A program made the position numbers and the translations under genes. Shown one piece after another: positions 29,441-37,577 of a DNA stretch of 64,000 nucleotides. This stretch comes from CALSMU01 sp965230225. Its GTDB lineage: Bacteria; Bacteroidota; Bacteroidia; Flavobacteriales_D; Parvicellaceae. Positions within the stretch are counted from its first letter, which is position 1; each line of letters begins with the position of its first letter. The stretch lies in NCBI GenBank assembly GCA_965230225.1, contig CBDDKM010000010.1, forward strand, positions 1,103,747-1,167,746, in the 5' to 3' direction. The notes below the pieces were generated by a model. The model searched no databases and was not told the origin of the DNA. It was given only the letters and a program-made list of their open reading frames with translations.

Positions 29441-32182
29441 TTATTTTTCTACTGTTTGCGCTGCAAAACTAAACACTTTATCAAGAATCTTTTGATGTCT
29501 GATTGCAGATACTTTTGGAGAACCACTTGCCGGACTTGCTGAAGCCATTCTAGACGCAACGTCCAACTGAACTCCTTGTTCATTCCAGAATCTAAATTGA
29601 CTCAACATATAATTCCATCCTCCCATATTTTCAGGTTCTTCCTGAGTCCAGATGAATTTACAATCTTTTCCGTATTTCTCGATGATGTTCTTGATTTGAC
29701 TTCCAGGGAACGGATACAATTGCTCTACTCTAACGATGGCAATATTTGAACCAGCTCCTAGTTTTTCTTTTTCTTCTAAAAGATCGTAATAAATCTTTCC
29801 AGAACATAAAACTACCGTATCTACATCCTTAGCAACAACGCTAGAATCATCAATAACTTCCTTAAAGCTCCCTTCAGCTAAATCTTCTAATTTAGAAACT
29901 GCTTTAGGGTATCTTAATAGTTTCTTAGGTGTGAATACCACCAATGGTTTTCTAAAGTCACGCTTAATCTGTCTTCTCAACAAATGGAACATATTTCCAG
30001 GTGTTGTACAGTTAGCTACTTGCATGTTGTAATCGGCACATAGCTGAAGGAATCTTTCCAGCCTTCCGCTTGAATGCTCAGACCCCATCCCCTCATAACC
30101 ATGAGGAAGTAACATCACCAATCCATTTTGAGTATTCCATTTATCTTCTGCAGCACTGATAAACTGATCAATCATAATCTGTGCTCCATTATTGAAATCT
30201 CCAAACTGAGCTTCCCAAATGGTTAACCCATTAGGAGTATTAAAGGCGTACCCATAATCAAATCCAAGTACTCCATACTCTGATAACAACGAGTTATAGA
30301 TTTGGAATTCCGCTTGATTATCCTCAAGAAGGTTCAGTGTAATAACCTCTTCCTCCGTGTCTTCCGTTTTAACTACAGCATGACGATGTGAGAAAGTACC
30401 TCTCTCTACATCTTGCCCAGAAATTCTAATTGGGTGTCCTTCTGCAAGTAAGGTTGCATAAGCCAACATTTCTCCCATTCCCCAGTCAAGATTGTTATTT
30501 TCGATCATATTTGATCGATCTTTCATTAACTTAACAATCTTTCTGAAGTACTTTTTCCCTTCTGGTAAGGTTGCTAACTTATTCCCTAACTTCTTAAGAG
30601 TTTCGATATCTACTCCAGTAAAAGGAGATTCTTCAAAATCTTCCGATCTTGCTTTTCTGTACTCTCTCCATTTGTGAGCAAGAAAATCAGAAACTTCGGC
30701 AGTCATAATTTCCTTAGACTTCTGAAGTCTTTGTTGCAAGTAATCGTCAAATTCTTTCTCTAGCTCTTTTCCTTCCTGTTGAGTAATTACACTTTGCTCA
30801 ACCAGGTGAGACAGGTATATTTCTCTAGGGTTAGGGTGTTTAGCGATTGCCTTGTATAATTTAGGCTGAGTAAACTTAGGCTCATCACCTTCGTTGTGCC
30901 CATATTTTCTATAGCAAAGTAAATCGATGAAAACATCAGATTTAAACTTTTGTCTGTATTCAAATGCAAGACCAATGGTATGCATTACAGCCTCTACATC
31001 ATCTCCATTTACGTGAAATACCGGACATAAAGTTGCTTTACCAACATCAGTACAATAAGTACTTGATCTGGCATCAAGATAGTTGGTAGTAAAACCTACC
31101 TGATTATTAATTACAATGTGTAAAGTACCACCTGTTTTGTACCCATCTAATTGAGCCATTTGAACCACTTCGTAAACAATTCCCTGTCCGGCAATTGCGG
31201 CATCTCCGTGAATCACAATTGGTAATACTTTATCAGAATCACGGTCCAAATCCTGATCAATCTTTGATCTGGTAATTCCCTGTACAACCGGAGCAACAGC
31301 TTCCAGGTGAGAAGGGTTTGGCGAAAGTGTCAACTGCATTTGCTTTCCGCTGGTAGTTTCCACTTTACTACTGATTCCAAGGTGGTATTTCACATCTCCG
31401 TCAAAGGAGTCATCTTCGTATTCTTTACCTTCAAATTCGCTAAAAATTTCATCATAGCTTTTGTTGAAGATATTGGCAAGAACGTTTAATCTTCCACGGT
31501 GAGCCATTCCTACAACCATTTCCTCAACTCCTTTGGCAGCACCATCTTCGATTAATTCATCCAATGCAGGAATCAACGACTCTGCACCTTCAATTGAGAA
31601 TCTTTTCTGACCAACAAACTTCTTTTGCAGAAACTGTTCAAATACAGAAGCTTCATTTAGCTTATGAAGCACTCTCTTTTTCTTCTCGATCGACAAATCA
31701 GGATACTTCTGAAGCTCCACCTTATCCAACATCCATTGAACACGCTCCGGCTTTCTAATGTATCGGAACTCAATCCCAATGGATTTGCAATACGTCAATT
31801 CAAGATGATTAATGATATCTTTTAGTTTGGCAGGTCCTAGACCAACAATATTTCCTGCCTGAAACACTTTTTCCAAATCTTTGGAAGTCAAACCGTAGTT
31901 TTCAATATCCAAAGTTGGGCTATAAGTTCTTCTTACTCTAACCGGATTGGTTTTGGTAAATAAGTGTCCTCGGGTTCTATACCCTTCAATCAGATTGATT
32001 ACTTTGAATTCTCCATCATCAATTTTGCCATCTCCAGAGGCATAATTTTCCGAAGCGAATTCAAATCCTTTAAAAAAATTGATCCAGCTCTCGTCCAGTG
32101 TATCAGACTTTTCAAGGTATCGCTGGTACATTTCTTCGATTGAGTCTACGTCAGCGTTACTCAAAAAAGAATATTTGTCCAT
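29441..32182 (-). CDS. sucA: 2-oxoglutarate dehydrogenase E1 component
   Basis: A 913-residue thiamine-diphosphate enzyme that decarboxylates 2-oxoglutarate in the TCA cycle. N-terminal E2-binding region (FLSNADVDSIEEMYQRYLE), then GMAHRGRLNVLAN, the ThDP motif beginning GDAAIAGQG and closing with NNQVGFTT, HNEGDEP, and the pyrimidine-binding C-terminal half with GSEHSSGRLERFLQ. Length is usual for the family. I start at ATG 32182; GTG at 32185 is directly before it. The promoter has a -7 box TAATTTTG at 32216-32223 and a Fur-like palindrome over the -33 region, so the sucAB pair is probably iron-regulated. A ferredoxin-linked route for the same reaction (korAB) lies 850 bp away in the opposite direction. 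Confidence 0.95.
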   Translation of the reverse strand: MDKYSFLSNADVDSIEEMYQRYLEKSDTLDESWINFFKGFEFASENYASGDGKIDDGEFKVINLIEGYRTRGHLFTKTNPVRVRRTYSPTLDIENYGLTSKDLEKVFQAGNIVGLGPAKLKDIINHLELTYCKSIGIEFRYIRKPERVQWMLDKVELQKYPDLSIEKKKRVLHKLNEASVFEQFLQKKFVGQKRFSIEGAESLIPALDELIEDGAAKGVEEMVVGMAHRGRLNVLANIFNKSYDEIFSEFEGKEYEDDSFDGDVKYHLGISSKVETTSGKQMQLTLSPNPSHLEAVAPVVQGITRSKIDQDLDRDSDKVLPIVIHGDAAIAGQGIVYEVVQMAQLDGYKTGGTLHIVINNQVGFTTNYLDARSSTYCTDVGKATLCPVFHVNGDDVEAVMHTIGLAFEYRQKFKSDVFIDLLCYRKYGHNEGDEPKFTQPKLYKAIAKHPNPREIYLSHLVEQSVITQQEGKELEKEFDDYLQQRLQKSKEIMTAEVSDFLAHKWREYRKARSEDFEESPFTGVDIETLKKLGNKLATLPEGKKYFRKIVKLMKDRSNMIENNNLDWGMGEMLAYATLLAEGHPIRISGQDVERGTFSHRHAVVKTEDTEEEVITLNLLEDNQAEFQIYNSLLSEYGVLGFDYGYAFNTPNGLTIWEAQFGDFNNGAQIMIDQFISAAEDKWNTQNGLVMLLPHGYEGMGSEHSSGRLERFLQLCADYNMQVANCTTPGNMFHLLRRQIKRDFRKPLVVFTPKKLLRYPKAVSKLEDLAEGSFKEVIDDSSVVAKDVDTVVLCSGKIYYDLLEEKEKLGAGSNIAIVRVEQLYPFPGSQIKNIIEKYGKDCKFIWTQEEPENMGGWNYMLSQFRFWNEQGVQLDVASRMASASPASGSPKVSAIRHQKILDKVFSFAAQTVEK

Positions 32183-32215
32183 CACTTTTAATTACAACTT
32201 TTTTCCACAATTCCA

Positions 32216-32223
32216 CAAAATTA
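32216..32223 (-). promoter_or_regulatory. Likely -7 box of the sucA promoter
   Basis: Minus-strand TAATTTTG fits TAnnTTTG fully, 34 bp ahead of the sucA start. No clean TTG is seen 17-23 bp upstream; that region is occupied by the Fur-like palindrome. Confidence 0.55.
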
Positions 32224-32236
32224 CGGAATCCAAATC

Positions 32237-32259
32237 TTATTGAGAATCATTCTCAATAA
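32237..32259. promoter_or_regulatory. Fur-like operator at the sucA promoter
   Basis: A perfect 23-bp palindrome with 11-bp arms around a central C at 32248. Its core, TGAGAATCATTCTCA (32241-32255), has the 7-1-7 layout of Fur boxes (TGATAATnATTATCA) with one change per arm. It covers the -33 region of sucA, where a bound repressor would block RNA polymerase. Confidence 0.7.
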
Positions 32260-32330
32260 TAAATTTACACAAAATAAAAAGTTCACTCATTATCAAGGGG
32301 ATAGAGAAGTGTAATTGTTTTGTAAAAAAC

Positions 32331-32361
32331 AAAAAAAGGCCTCCGTTTTGGAGACCTTTTT
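32331..32361 (-). terminator. Terminator of the ferredoxin gene
   Basis: AGGCCTCC and GGAGACCT (about 32337-32344 and 32350-32357) pair with one internal mismatch around GTTTT; a run of T follows on the minus strand, 24 bp after the ferredoxin stop. Confidence 0.8.
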
Positions 32362-32384
32362 ATAAAAAATATTTGAGTGAAAAA

Positions 32385-32732
32385 TTATGCGTGCATTAAA
32401 TCCTTTTTTGCCAACAGCTCATCTTCAGACTCTTCATTGTTTTCGTCAGGTACACAGCAGTCTACCGGACAAACAGCAGCACATTGAGGTTCATCATGGA
32501 ATCCTACACATTCTGTACACTTATCAGCAACAATAAAGAAAAACTCATCGGAAAGCGCTTCCTGCTTTTCATCAGCATCTGCTGTATTTCCATTTGGCAA
32601 GGTAATCTCACCGCTTAATTCGGTCCCATCTGCATAACACCACTCCTCATCTGGTGGGTAAATTGCATTATTCGGACATTCTGATTCGCATGCATCGCAA
32701 TTAATACATTCGTCTGTAATAATAATAGCCAT
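32385..32732 (-). CDS. Ferredoxin with two [4Fe-4S] clusters
   Basis: A 115-residue ferredoxin. The first cluster motif is CINCDACESECP; the second ligand set is CTECVGFHDEPQCAAVCP, with an insertion between the second and third cysteines as in Azotobacter/Chromatium-type ferredoxins. Between the clusters lies an acidic insert, and an acidic tail (NNEESEDELL) follows. It is a soluble low-potential electron carrier. It is divergent from korAB, the 2-oxoacid:ferredoxin oxidoreductase, and is the obvious candidate to receive its electrons and hand them to the Nuo complex encoded downstream of korAB. Confidence 0.92.
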   Translation of the reverse strand: MAIIITDECINCDACESECPNNAIYPPDEEWCYADGTELSGEITLPNGNTADADEKQEALSDEFFFIVADKCTECVGFHDEPQCAAVCPVDCCVPDENNEESEDELLAKKDLMHA

Positions 32733-32809
32733 ACTCTTAAGATTTTGTTTAGTTGTATTTAGTAACGAATGTATTCAGATTTTTCTAATCTTTAGCCTTC
32801 ACCACAAAA

Positions 32810-32826
32810 TTTAGACTCAATCTAAA
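32810..32826. promoter_or_regulatory. Inverted repeat TTTAGA-N5-TCTAAA
   Basis: Six-base perfect arms around CTCAA, about 80 bp ahead of the ferredoxin start. Possible operator; no known family matches well enough to name. Confidence 0.35.
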
Positions 32827-32903
32827 CTACTGACTACCAGAGTAAAAGCAACTCAACAACACATGACAATGATCATCCTTTTTTAGGGCTTTTGTCAGAT
32901 ATT

Positions 32904-32923
32904 ATCCTGATAAATATCAGGAT
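32904..32923. promoter_or_regulatory. Crp/Fnr-like palindrome upstream of korA
   Basis: ATCCTGAT-AAAT-ATCAGGAT, 8-bp perfect arms, with the TGAT-N4-ATCA core of Fnr-type sites (TTGAT-N4-ATCAA). It lies about 70 bp upstream of the proposed korA -33 box, a position fit for activation or for control of the divergent ferredoxin gene. Confidence 0.5.
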
Positions 32924-32984
32924 TAAAATAGACAATTTCATGACATTTGTATAGCCTATTGTTATCAACCCATAATAATCGGTA

Positions 32985-33017
32985 TTGTTTCACTCACCTA
33001 CCTAATAAATACATTTT
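32985..33017 (+). promoter_or_regulatory. Likely korA promoter
   Basis: TTG (32985-32987), 22-bp spacer, TACATTTT (33010-33017), one base off TAnnTTTG. The korA start lies 17 bp downstream, so the leader would be very short. Confidence 0.45.
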
Positions 33018-33034
33018 AAACAAAACACAGCACA

Positions 33035-34870
33035 ATGAGCGATGTAACAACAACTGAATTAGAGAAAGTTGTAGTCAAGTTTGTTGGTGATTCAGGGGAT
33101 GGAATGCAATTAACCGGTACTCAATTCACTGACACATCGGCCCTATTGGGTAACGACCTTGCAACCTTTCCGGATTATCCTGCAGAAATTAGAGCTCCTC
33201 AAGGAACAGTAGCCGGAGTATCCGGTTTTCAGGTTCATATAGGACAAAGTAGAATTCATACTCCAGGAGATAGTCCAAACGTGATGGTAGCCATGAATGC
33301 AGCAGCATTAAAAGCTAATCTCCACTGGATGAAACCGGGAAGCACGATCATTGTAGACATTGATAGCTTTAAGAAAAAAGACCTGGAAAAAGCAGGATAT
33401 GAATCTAACCCATTAGAAGATGGGTCTTTAGACAATTATCATGTTATAAAAGGACCTATTACCTCTCTTACTAAAGAAAGTGTAAAAAATGTTGAAGGGC
33501 TAGACAACAAAAGCATGACCAGAAGTAAAAACATGTTTGCTCTTGGAATTGTCTACTATTTATTTAGCCGTCCTTTAAAGCACACAGAGAACTTCTTAAA
33601 TACTAAGTTCAAATCCAAGCCTATCATTATAGAAGCCAACATGAAAGCTCTTCATGCTGGTTATAATTATGCCGACACCATCGAGGCTATTCAATCCATT
33701 TACACCATCCTTCCTGCCGAAATGGAGAAAGGAACTTACAGAAATGTAATGGGGAATCAAGCTACCGCATGGGGGTTTTTAGCTGCAGCAGAGAAAAGTG
33801 GAAGAGAACTATTTCTAGGATCATACCCTATTACTCCTGCCTCAGACATATTACACGAACTTGCAAAATATAAGCACTTTGGTTGTAAAGCTTTCCAGGC
33901 AGAAGATGAAATTGCCGGTATTTGCTCAGCTGTAGGAGCTAGCTACGCCGGAGCATTGGCCATCACAACTACATCAGGACCGGGGCTTGCACTTAAAGGA
34001 GAGGCCCTTGGGCTAGCCATGATGACGGAATTACCTTTAGTTGTAGTTAACGTACAAAGAGGTGGACCATCTACAGGTTTACCAACCAAAACAGAGCAGT
34101 CGGATTTATTACAAGCCATGTATGGTAGAAATGGAGAAAGTCCTGTTGCCGTGGTTGCAGCAAGTACTCCTGCCAATTGTTTTGACTGGGCATTTGAGGC
34201 GTCAAGAATTGCTTTGGAACACATGACTCCTGTGGTACTTCTTACCGACGGATATTTAGGAAATGGATCCGGACCATGGAAAATTACATCAATGGATGAG
34301 TTACCTAACATCCACCCACCTGTGGTACCAGCCAACACAGAAGGATGGCAACCATACAATCGTGATGAAAAACTTGCCAGAACATGGGCAATTCCGGGAA
34401 CAGCAGGACTTGAACACAGAGTTGGAGGATTGGAGAAAGATGGTGTAACCGGAAACGTTTCTTATGACCCGGTTAACCACGAAGAAATGTGTAAAGTAAG
34501 GGCAGAAAAGATTGAAAAAATTGTGGATTATATCCCACCTCAAAAGATCGTTGGAGCTCAAGAAGGTGAAGTTCTTATAGTTGGATGGGGAGGGACATAC
34601 GGTAGTTTATACAGTTCTGTTGAGAAGTCTTTTGAAGAAGGAAAAAGTGTTGGTTTAGCACACTTCAGCTACCTCAACCCACTTCCAAGAAATACTGCCG
34701 ACATCTTTGAAAAATTTAAGAAGATTATAGTTTGCGAATTAAACCTTGGACAATTCCAAAAACTACTTCAGGCTAAGTTCCCTCAATTCAAATTCAAATC
34801 TTACAACAAGGTTCAGGGACTACCATTTACCATCGACGAGATTAACAACTTGATTAACGAAAAACTTTAA
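33035..34870 (+). CDS. korA: 2-oxoacid:ferredoxin oxidoreductase, fused gamma/alpha subunit
   Basis: A 611-residue subunit. The N-terminal gamma domain (about residues 1-190) starts with VVKFVGDSGDGMQLTGTQF; the alpha domain follows with GSYPITPASDILHELAKY, the acidic EDEIAGIC and TTTSGPGLALKGEALGLAMM, the pyrimidine-domain signature. The gamma-alpha fusion and length match KorA of the two-subunit KorAB enzymes (studied in Mycobacterium and Hydrogenobacter-like systems), which oxidise 2-oxoglutarate to succinyl-CoA with ferredoxin as acceptor. A pyruvate or 3-methyl-oxobutanoate preference cannot be excluded from sequence. korB starts 4 bp after its stop. Confidence 0.9.
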   Translation: MSDVTTTELEKVVVKFVGDSGDGMQLTGTQFTDTSALLGNDLATFPDYPAEIRAPQGTVAGVSGFQVHIGQSRIHTPGDSPNVMVAMNAAALKANLHWMKPGSTIIVDIDSFKKKDLEKAGYESNPLEDGSLDNYHVIKGPITSLTKESVKNVEGLDNKSMTRSKNMFALGIVYYLFSRPLKHTENFLNTKFKSKPIIIEANMKALHAGYNYADTIEAIQSIYTILPAEMEKGTYRNVMGNQATAWGFLAAAEKSGRELFLGSYPITPASDILHELAKYKHFGCKAFQAEDEIAGICSAVGASYAGALAITTTSGPGLALKGEALGLAMMTELPLVVVNVQRGGPSTGLPTKTEQSDLLQAMYGRNGESPVAVVAASTPANCFDWAFEASRIALEHMTPVVLLTDGYLGNGSGPWKITSMDELPNIHPPVVPANTEGWQPYNRDEKLARTWAIPGTAGLEHRVGGLEKDGVTGNVSYDPVNHEEMCKVRAEKIEKIVDYIPPQKIVGAQEGEVLIVGWGGTYGSLYSSVEKSFEEGKSVGLAHFSYLNPLPRNTADIFEKFKKIIVCELNLGQFQKLLQAKFPQFKFKSYNKVQGLPFTIDEINNLINEKL

Positions 34871-34874
34871 CATA

Positions 34875-35894
34875 ATGGAAGCAACAGAAGAAATTAAATA
34901 CACGCATAAAGATTTTGCCAGCGATCAAGAGGTAAAATGGTGTCCTGGTTGTGGAGATTATGCTATTCTAAACGCAGTTAAAAAAGCACTTCCCTTACTG
35001 GGAAAGAAAAAAGAAGACTTTGTTTTTGTTTCCGGAATCGGATGTTCTTCCAGGTTCCCATATTACATGGACACTTACGGATTTCACTCTATTCATGGTA
35101 GAGCACCAGTTATAGCAAGTGGAGTTAAATTGGCCAATCCAGATTTGAGCGTTTGGCAGATTACCGGTGATGGTGATGCACTTGCCATTGGAGGAAACCA
35201 CTTTATCCATGCGGTAAGAAGAAACATTGATATTAATATCATCCTTTTTAACAACGAAATTTACGGGTTAACTAAAGGGCAGTTTTCACCTACCACAAGA
35301 CCTGGTAAGAAAACTAAATCATCTCCTCAGGGATCATTGGACAATCCATTTAACCCAGGAGAATTAGTACTTGGTGCACAAGGTCAATTTTTTGCACGTG
35401 TGGTAGATACCAACCCAAAATACATGACTCAGGTTTTTGTTGAAGCAGAAAATCACGATGGAACAACTGTTATTGAAGTGCTTCAAAACTGTGTTATTTT
35501 CAACGATAAAACTCATGCTGCCATTACAGGGAAAGATGTTAAAGACGATGTTCAGCTCTATTTGGAACATGGGAAACCAATGATTTTCGGAAAAGAGAAA
35601 AACAAGGGAATTGTACTAAATGGGTTAAAACTAGAAGTAGTAACCATTGGCGAAAATGGAATTACTGAAGATGATTTATTGGTACACGATGCACACGAAC
35701 CGGACCCTACACTTCACATGATGCTTACCAGAATGAACGCTCCGGAATTCCCGGTTGCGATGGGAGTAATACGCTCTGTAGAATCAACCACTTTCGAAGA
35801 CATGGTAACAGAGCAGGTGGAAGCTGTAAAGGCAAGTTCTCCTTTCAAAAATGTAGACGAATTGTTCCGAAGTGGAGACACCTGGGAAATATAA
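34875..35894 (+). CDS. korB: 2-oxoacid:ferredoxin oxidoreductase, beta subunit
   Basis: A 339-residue ThDP- and [4Fe-4S]-binding subunit. Cluster ligands are in WCPGCGDY and GIGCSSRFPYY with a later cysteine (LQNCVIF); the ThDP motif runs from GDGDALAIGGNHF to NNEIYGLTKGQFSPT. It pairs with KorA 4 bp upstream. There is no separate delta (ferredoxin-like) subunit, as in other two-subunit KorAB. The nuoA gene starts 26 bp downstream on the same strand with no terminator between, which puts kor and nuo genes on one likely transcript. Confidence 0.92.
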   Translation: MEATEEIKYTHKDFASDQEVKWCPGCGDYAILNAVKKALPLLGKKKEDFVFVSGIGCSSRFPYYMDTYGFHSIHGRAPVIASGVKLANPDLSVWQITGDGDALAIGGNHFIHAVRRNIDINIILFNNEIYGLTKGQFSPTTRPGKKTKSSPQGSLDNPFNPGELVLGAQGQFFARVVDTNPKYMTQVFVEAENHDGTTVIEVLQNCVIFNDKTHAAITGKDVKDDVQLYLEHGKPMIFGKEKNKGIVLNGLKLEVVTIGENGITEDDLLVHDAHEPDPTLHMMLTRMNAPEFPVAMGVIRSVESTTFEDMVTEQVEAVKASSPFKNVDELFRSGDTWEI

Positions 35895-35920
35895 ATTAAT
35901 CAGATAAAGCAACTAACCTT

Positions 35921-36271
35921 ATGAATTCGGAAGCTTTAATCCTCTTCTTCATTGTAGGAATTGTGATGGTGGCATCGGGTATGGTACTGGCCTCTTTATT
36001 TTCGAAAAAGAATCCATCCAAAACCAAATCTGAGCCCTTCGAATGTGGTATCCCCACAGAGGGTCCTTCCTGGATACAGTTTAAGGTTGGCTATTATTTA
36101 TTCGCTATTCTTTTCCTCCTTTTTGATGTGGAAACGGTATTCATAGTGCCGTGGGCCACCGTAATGAAAGAAATGGGAATGGTGGCATTTATAGAAATTC
36201 TAATCTTCTTTATTATTCTTGGTTTAGGACTAATCTATGCCTGGAAAAAAGGAGCTTTAAAATGGGATTAG
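35921..36271 (+). CDS. nuoA: NADH-quinone oxidoreductase subunit A
   Basis: A 116-residue membrane subunit with three helices and the conserved loop [29 protein letters not shown] (given in part: FECGIPTEG), plus [13 protein letters not shown]. NuoA sits at the junction of the quinone site and the proton-pumping arm. Its stop overlaps the nuoB start (36262), a sign of coupled translation. First gene of an 11-gene nuo set. Confidence 0.95.
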   Translation: MNSEALILFFIVGIVMVASGMVLASLFSKKNPSKTKSEPFECGIPTEGPSWIQFKVGYYLFAILFLLFDVETVFIVPWATVMKEMGMVAFIEILIFFIILGLGLIYAWKKGALKWD

Positions 36272-36816
36272 GTAAAGAAAATAACGAAGCATTTCCAGGA
36301 ACAGTAACTCCTGATGGAAACGGTGGTAATTTTTTAGTTACCTCTTTGGATTCTGTCATTAACTGGGGAAGATCAAACTCCCTTTGGCCCCTTGTTTTTG
36401 GAACTAGTTGTTGTGCAATTGAAATGATGCATACCGGTGCGGCCAGGCACGATTTTTCCAGGTTTGGATTTGAAGTAGCCAGAGCCTCCCCAAGACAAGC
36501 GGACCTAATTATTGTTGCCGGGACCATTGTAAATAAAATGGCTCCGGTGCTTAGAAGGTTATACGATCAAATGGCAGAACCTAAATATGTTGTTGCTATG
36601 GGAGCTTGCTCCGTTTCCGGAGGTCCATTCTTTTACAATTCATATTCGGTTGTAAAAGGTGTTGACCATGTAATTCCGGTTGATGTATACATACCAGGAT
36701 GTCCGCCAAGACCAGAATCATTGTTACACGGATTAATTCAATTACAAAAGAAAATCAAAACAGAATCTATTCTAACTAAAAAGGAATCAGACAAAGGATT
36801 TGACCAAGGCTATTAA
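36262..36816 (+). CDS. nuoB: NADH-quinone oxidoreductase subunit B
   Basis: A 184-residue Fe-S subunit that holds cluster N2, the last before quinone. Ligand cysteines are in [18 protein letters not shown] and PGCPPRPE. I start at ATG 36262 (MGLGKENNE), which overlaps the nuoA end by 10 bp; a longer frame from 36151 lies wholly within nuoA and is not plausible. The nuoC start overlaps the stop by one base. Confidence 0.95.
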   Translation: MGLGKENNEAFPGTVTPDGNGGNFLVTSLDSVINWGRSNSLWPLVFGTSCCAIEMMHTGAARHDFSRFGFEVARASPRQADLIIVAGTIVNKMAPVLRRLYDQMAEPKYVVAMGACSVSGGPFFYNSYSVVKGVDHVIPVDVYIPGCPPRPESLLHGLIQLQKKIKTESILTKKESDKGFDQGY

Positions 36817-37577
36817 TGAGCGAAAACTCTGAAAATATTAACCCTAACAACCAGGAAGAAACTCCTAAAAAAGTTGAAGCTACTTCGGAAGAAAAAGGTG
36901 AGGTAAAAGCACCTTCTGATTTACCCAAAGAAGAAGTTCAACCAAAGGATGAGACTAAAGAGGTTGCCACACTAAAAACTGAAGCAAAAGAAAAAGCAGC
37001 AGTTGAAAAGAAAGTGGTTCCGGCAAAGAAAGAAGGAGGTTCTGCCAAGCCAGCCAGAAGAGTTGCATCCAGAAGAGGAAGTAAAGACACTCCCCCAAAA
37101 GAGCCAACGTTTTCTGAGCATAGCAAAAAGATTATGGCAGTGGCGAATGCCTGGATGGAAGGTCTTGAATTTACTGAAGAAGGGACTGCTTACTTAACCA
37201 TAACATGTAAGCCGGATCAGCTAAGAAACCTTGCAGAAAACCTAAGGTACAATCAACACACTCAGTTAGACTTTATGTTTGCGATGACTGGTGTTGATTA
37301 CCCTACTTACTTAACTGTTGTATACCACTTAAGGTCTACTGTATTAGGTCATACTATTGTATTAAAAGTAAACACGCTTGATAGAGTTAACCCAAGTGTA
37401 CCAACCTTATGCGATATCTGGAGAACAGCTGAGTTAAACGAAAGAGAAGTATACGATCTACTTGGGGTTAAGTTTGAAAACCACCCCGATTTAAGAAGAC
37501 TATTATTAACCGACGATTGGGAAGGTTACCCACTAAGAAAAGATTACACCGACGAAGAAAATATTGTTTCTTACTAA
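36816..37577 (+). CDS. nuoC: NADH-quinone oxidoreductase subunit C with long charged N-terminal extension
   Basis: A 253-residue subunit. The C-terminal 150 residues are ordinary NuoC, with RSTVLGHTIVLKV, VPTLCDIWRTAELNEREVYDLLG and the closing PDLRRLLLTDDWEGYPLRKDY. The first 100 residues are not: they are rich in Lys, Glu, Ala and Pro (KEKAAVEKKVVPAKKEGG, then ARRVASRRGSK) and look disordered. NuoC lies at the side of the peripheral arm next to NuoB/D/I, near where NuoG would dock, and this complex has no NuoEFG. The tail may be a partner-binding arm. Start is fixed by the one-base overlap with nuoB. Confidence 0.93.
   Translation: MSENSENINPNNQEETPKKVEATSEEKGEVKAPSDLPKEEVQPKDETKEVATLKTEAKEKAAVEKKVVPAKKEGGSAKPARRVASRRGSKDTPPKEPTFSEHSKKIMAVANAWMEGLEFTEEGTAYLTITCKPDQLRNLAENLRYNQHTQLDFMFAMTGVDYPTYLTVVYHLRSTVLGHTIVLKVNTLDRVNPSVPTLCDIWRTAELNEREVYDLLGVKFENHPDLRRLLLTDDWEGYPLRKDYTDEENIVSY

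Larger units (their letters stand above)
32733..33034. promoter_or_regulatory. Divergent control region between ferredoxin and korA
   Basis: This 302-bp gap holds no gene. It contains two palindromes (32810-32826 and 32904-32923) and a likely korA promoter (32985-33017). The minus-strand promoter of the ferredoxin gene was not pinned down. Confidence 0.6.

Noticed and set aside
33943..34359. A 138-codon minus-strand frame inside korA
   Set aside because: Shadow frame with no independent signals; korA on the plus strand is certain.
36151..36261. Longer nuoB start at 36151
   Set aside because: The extra 37 codons lie inside nuoA in another frame and give no family-like sequence; ATG 36262 is the normal start.
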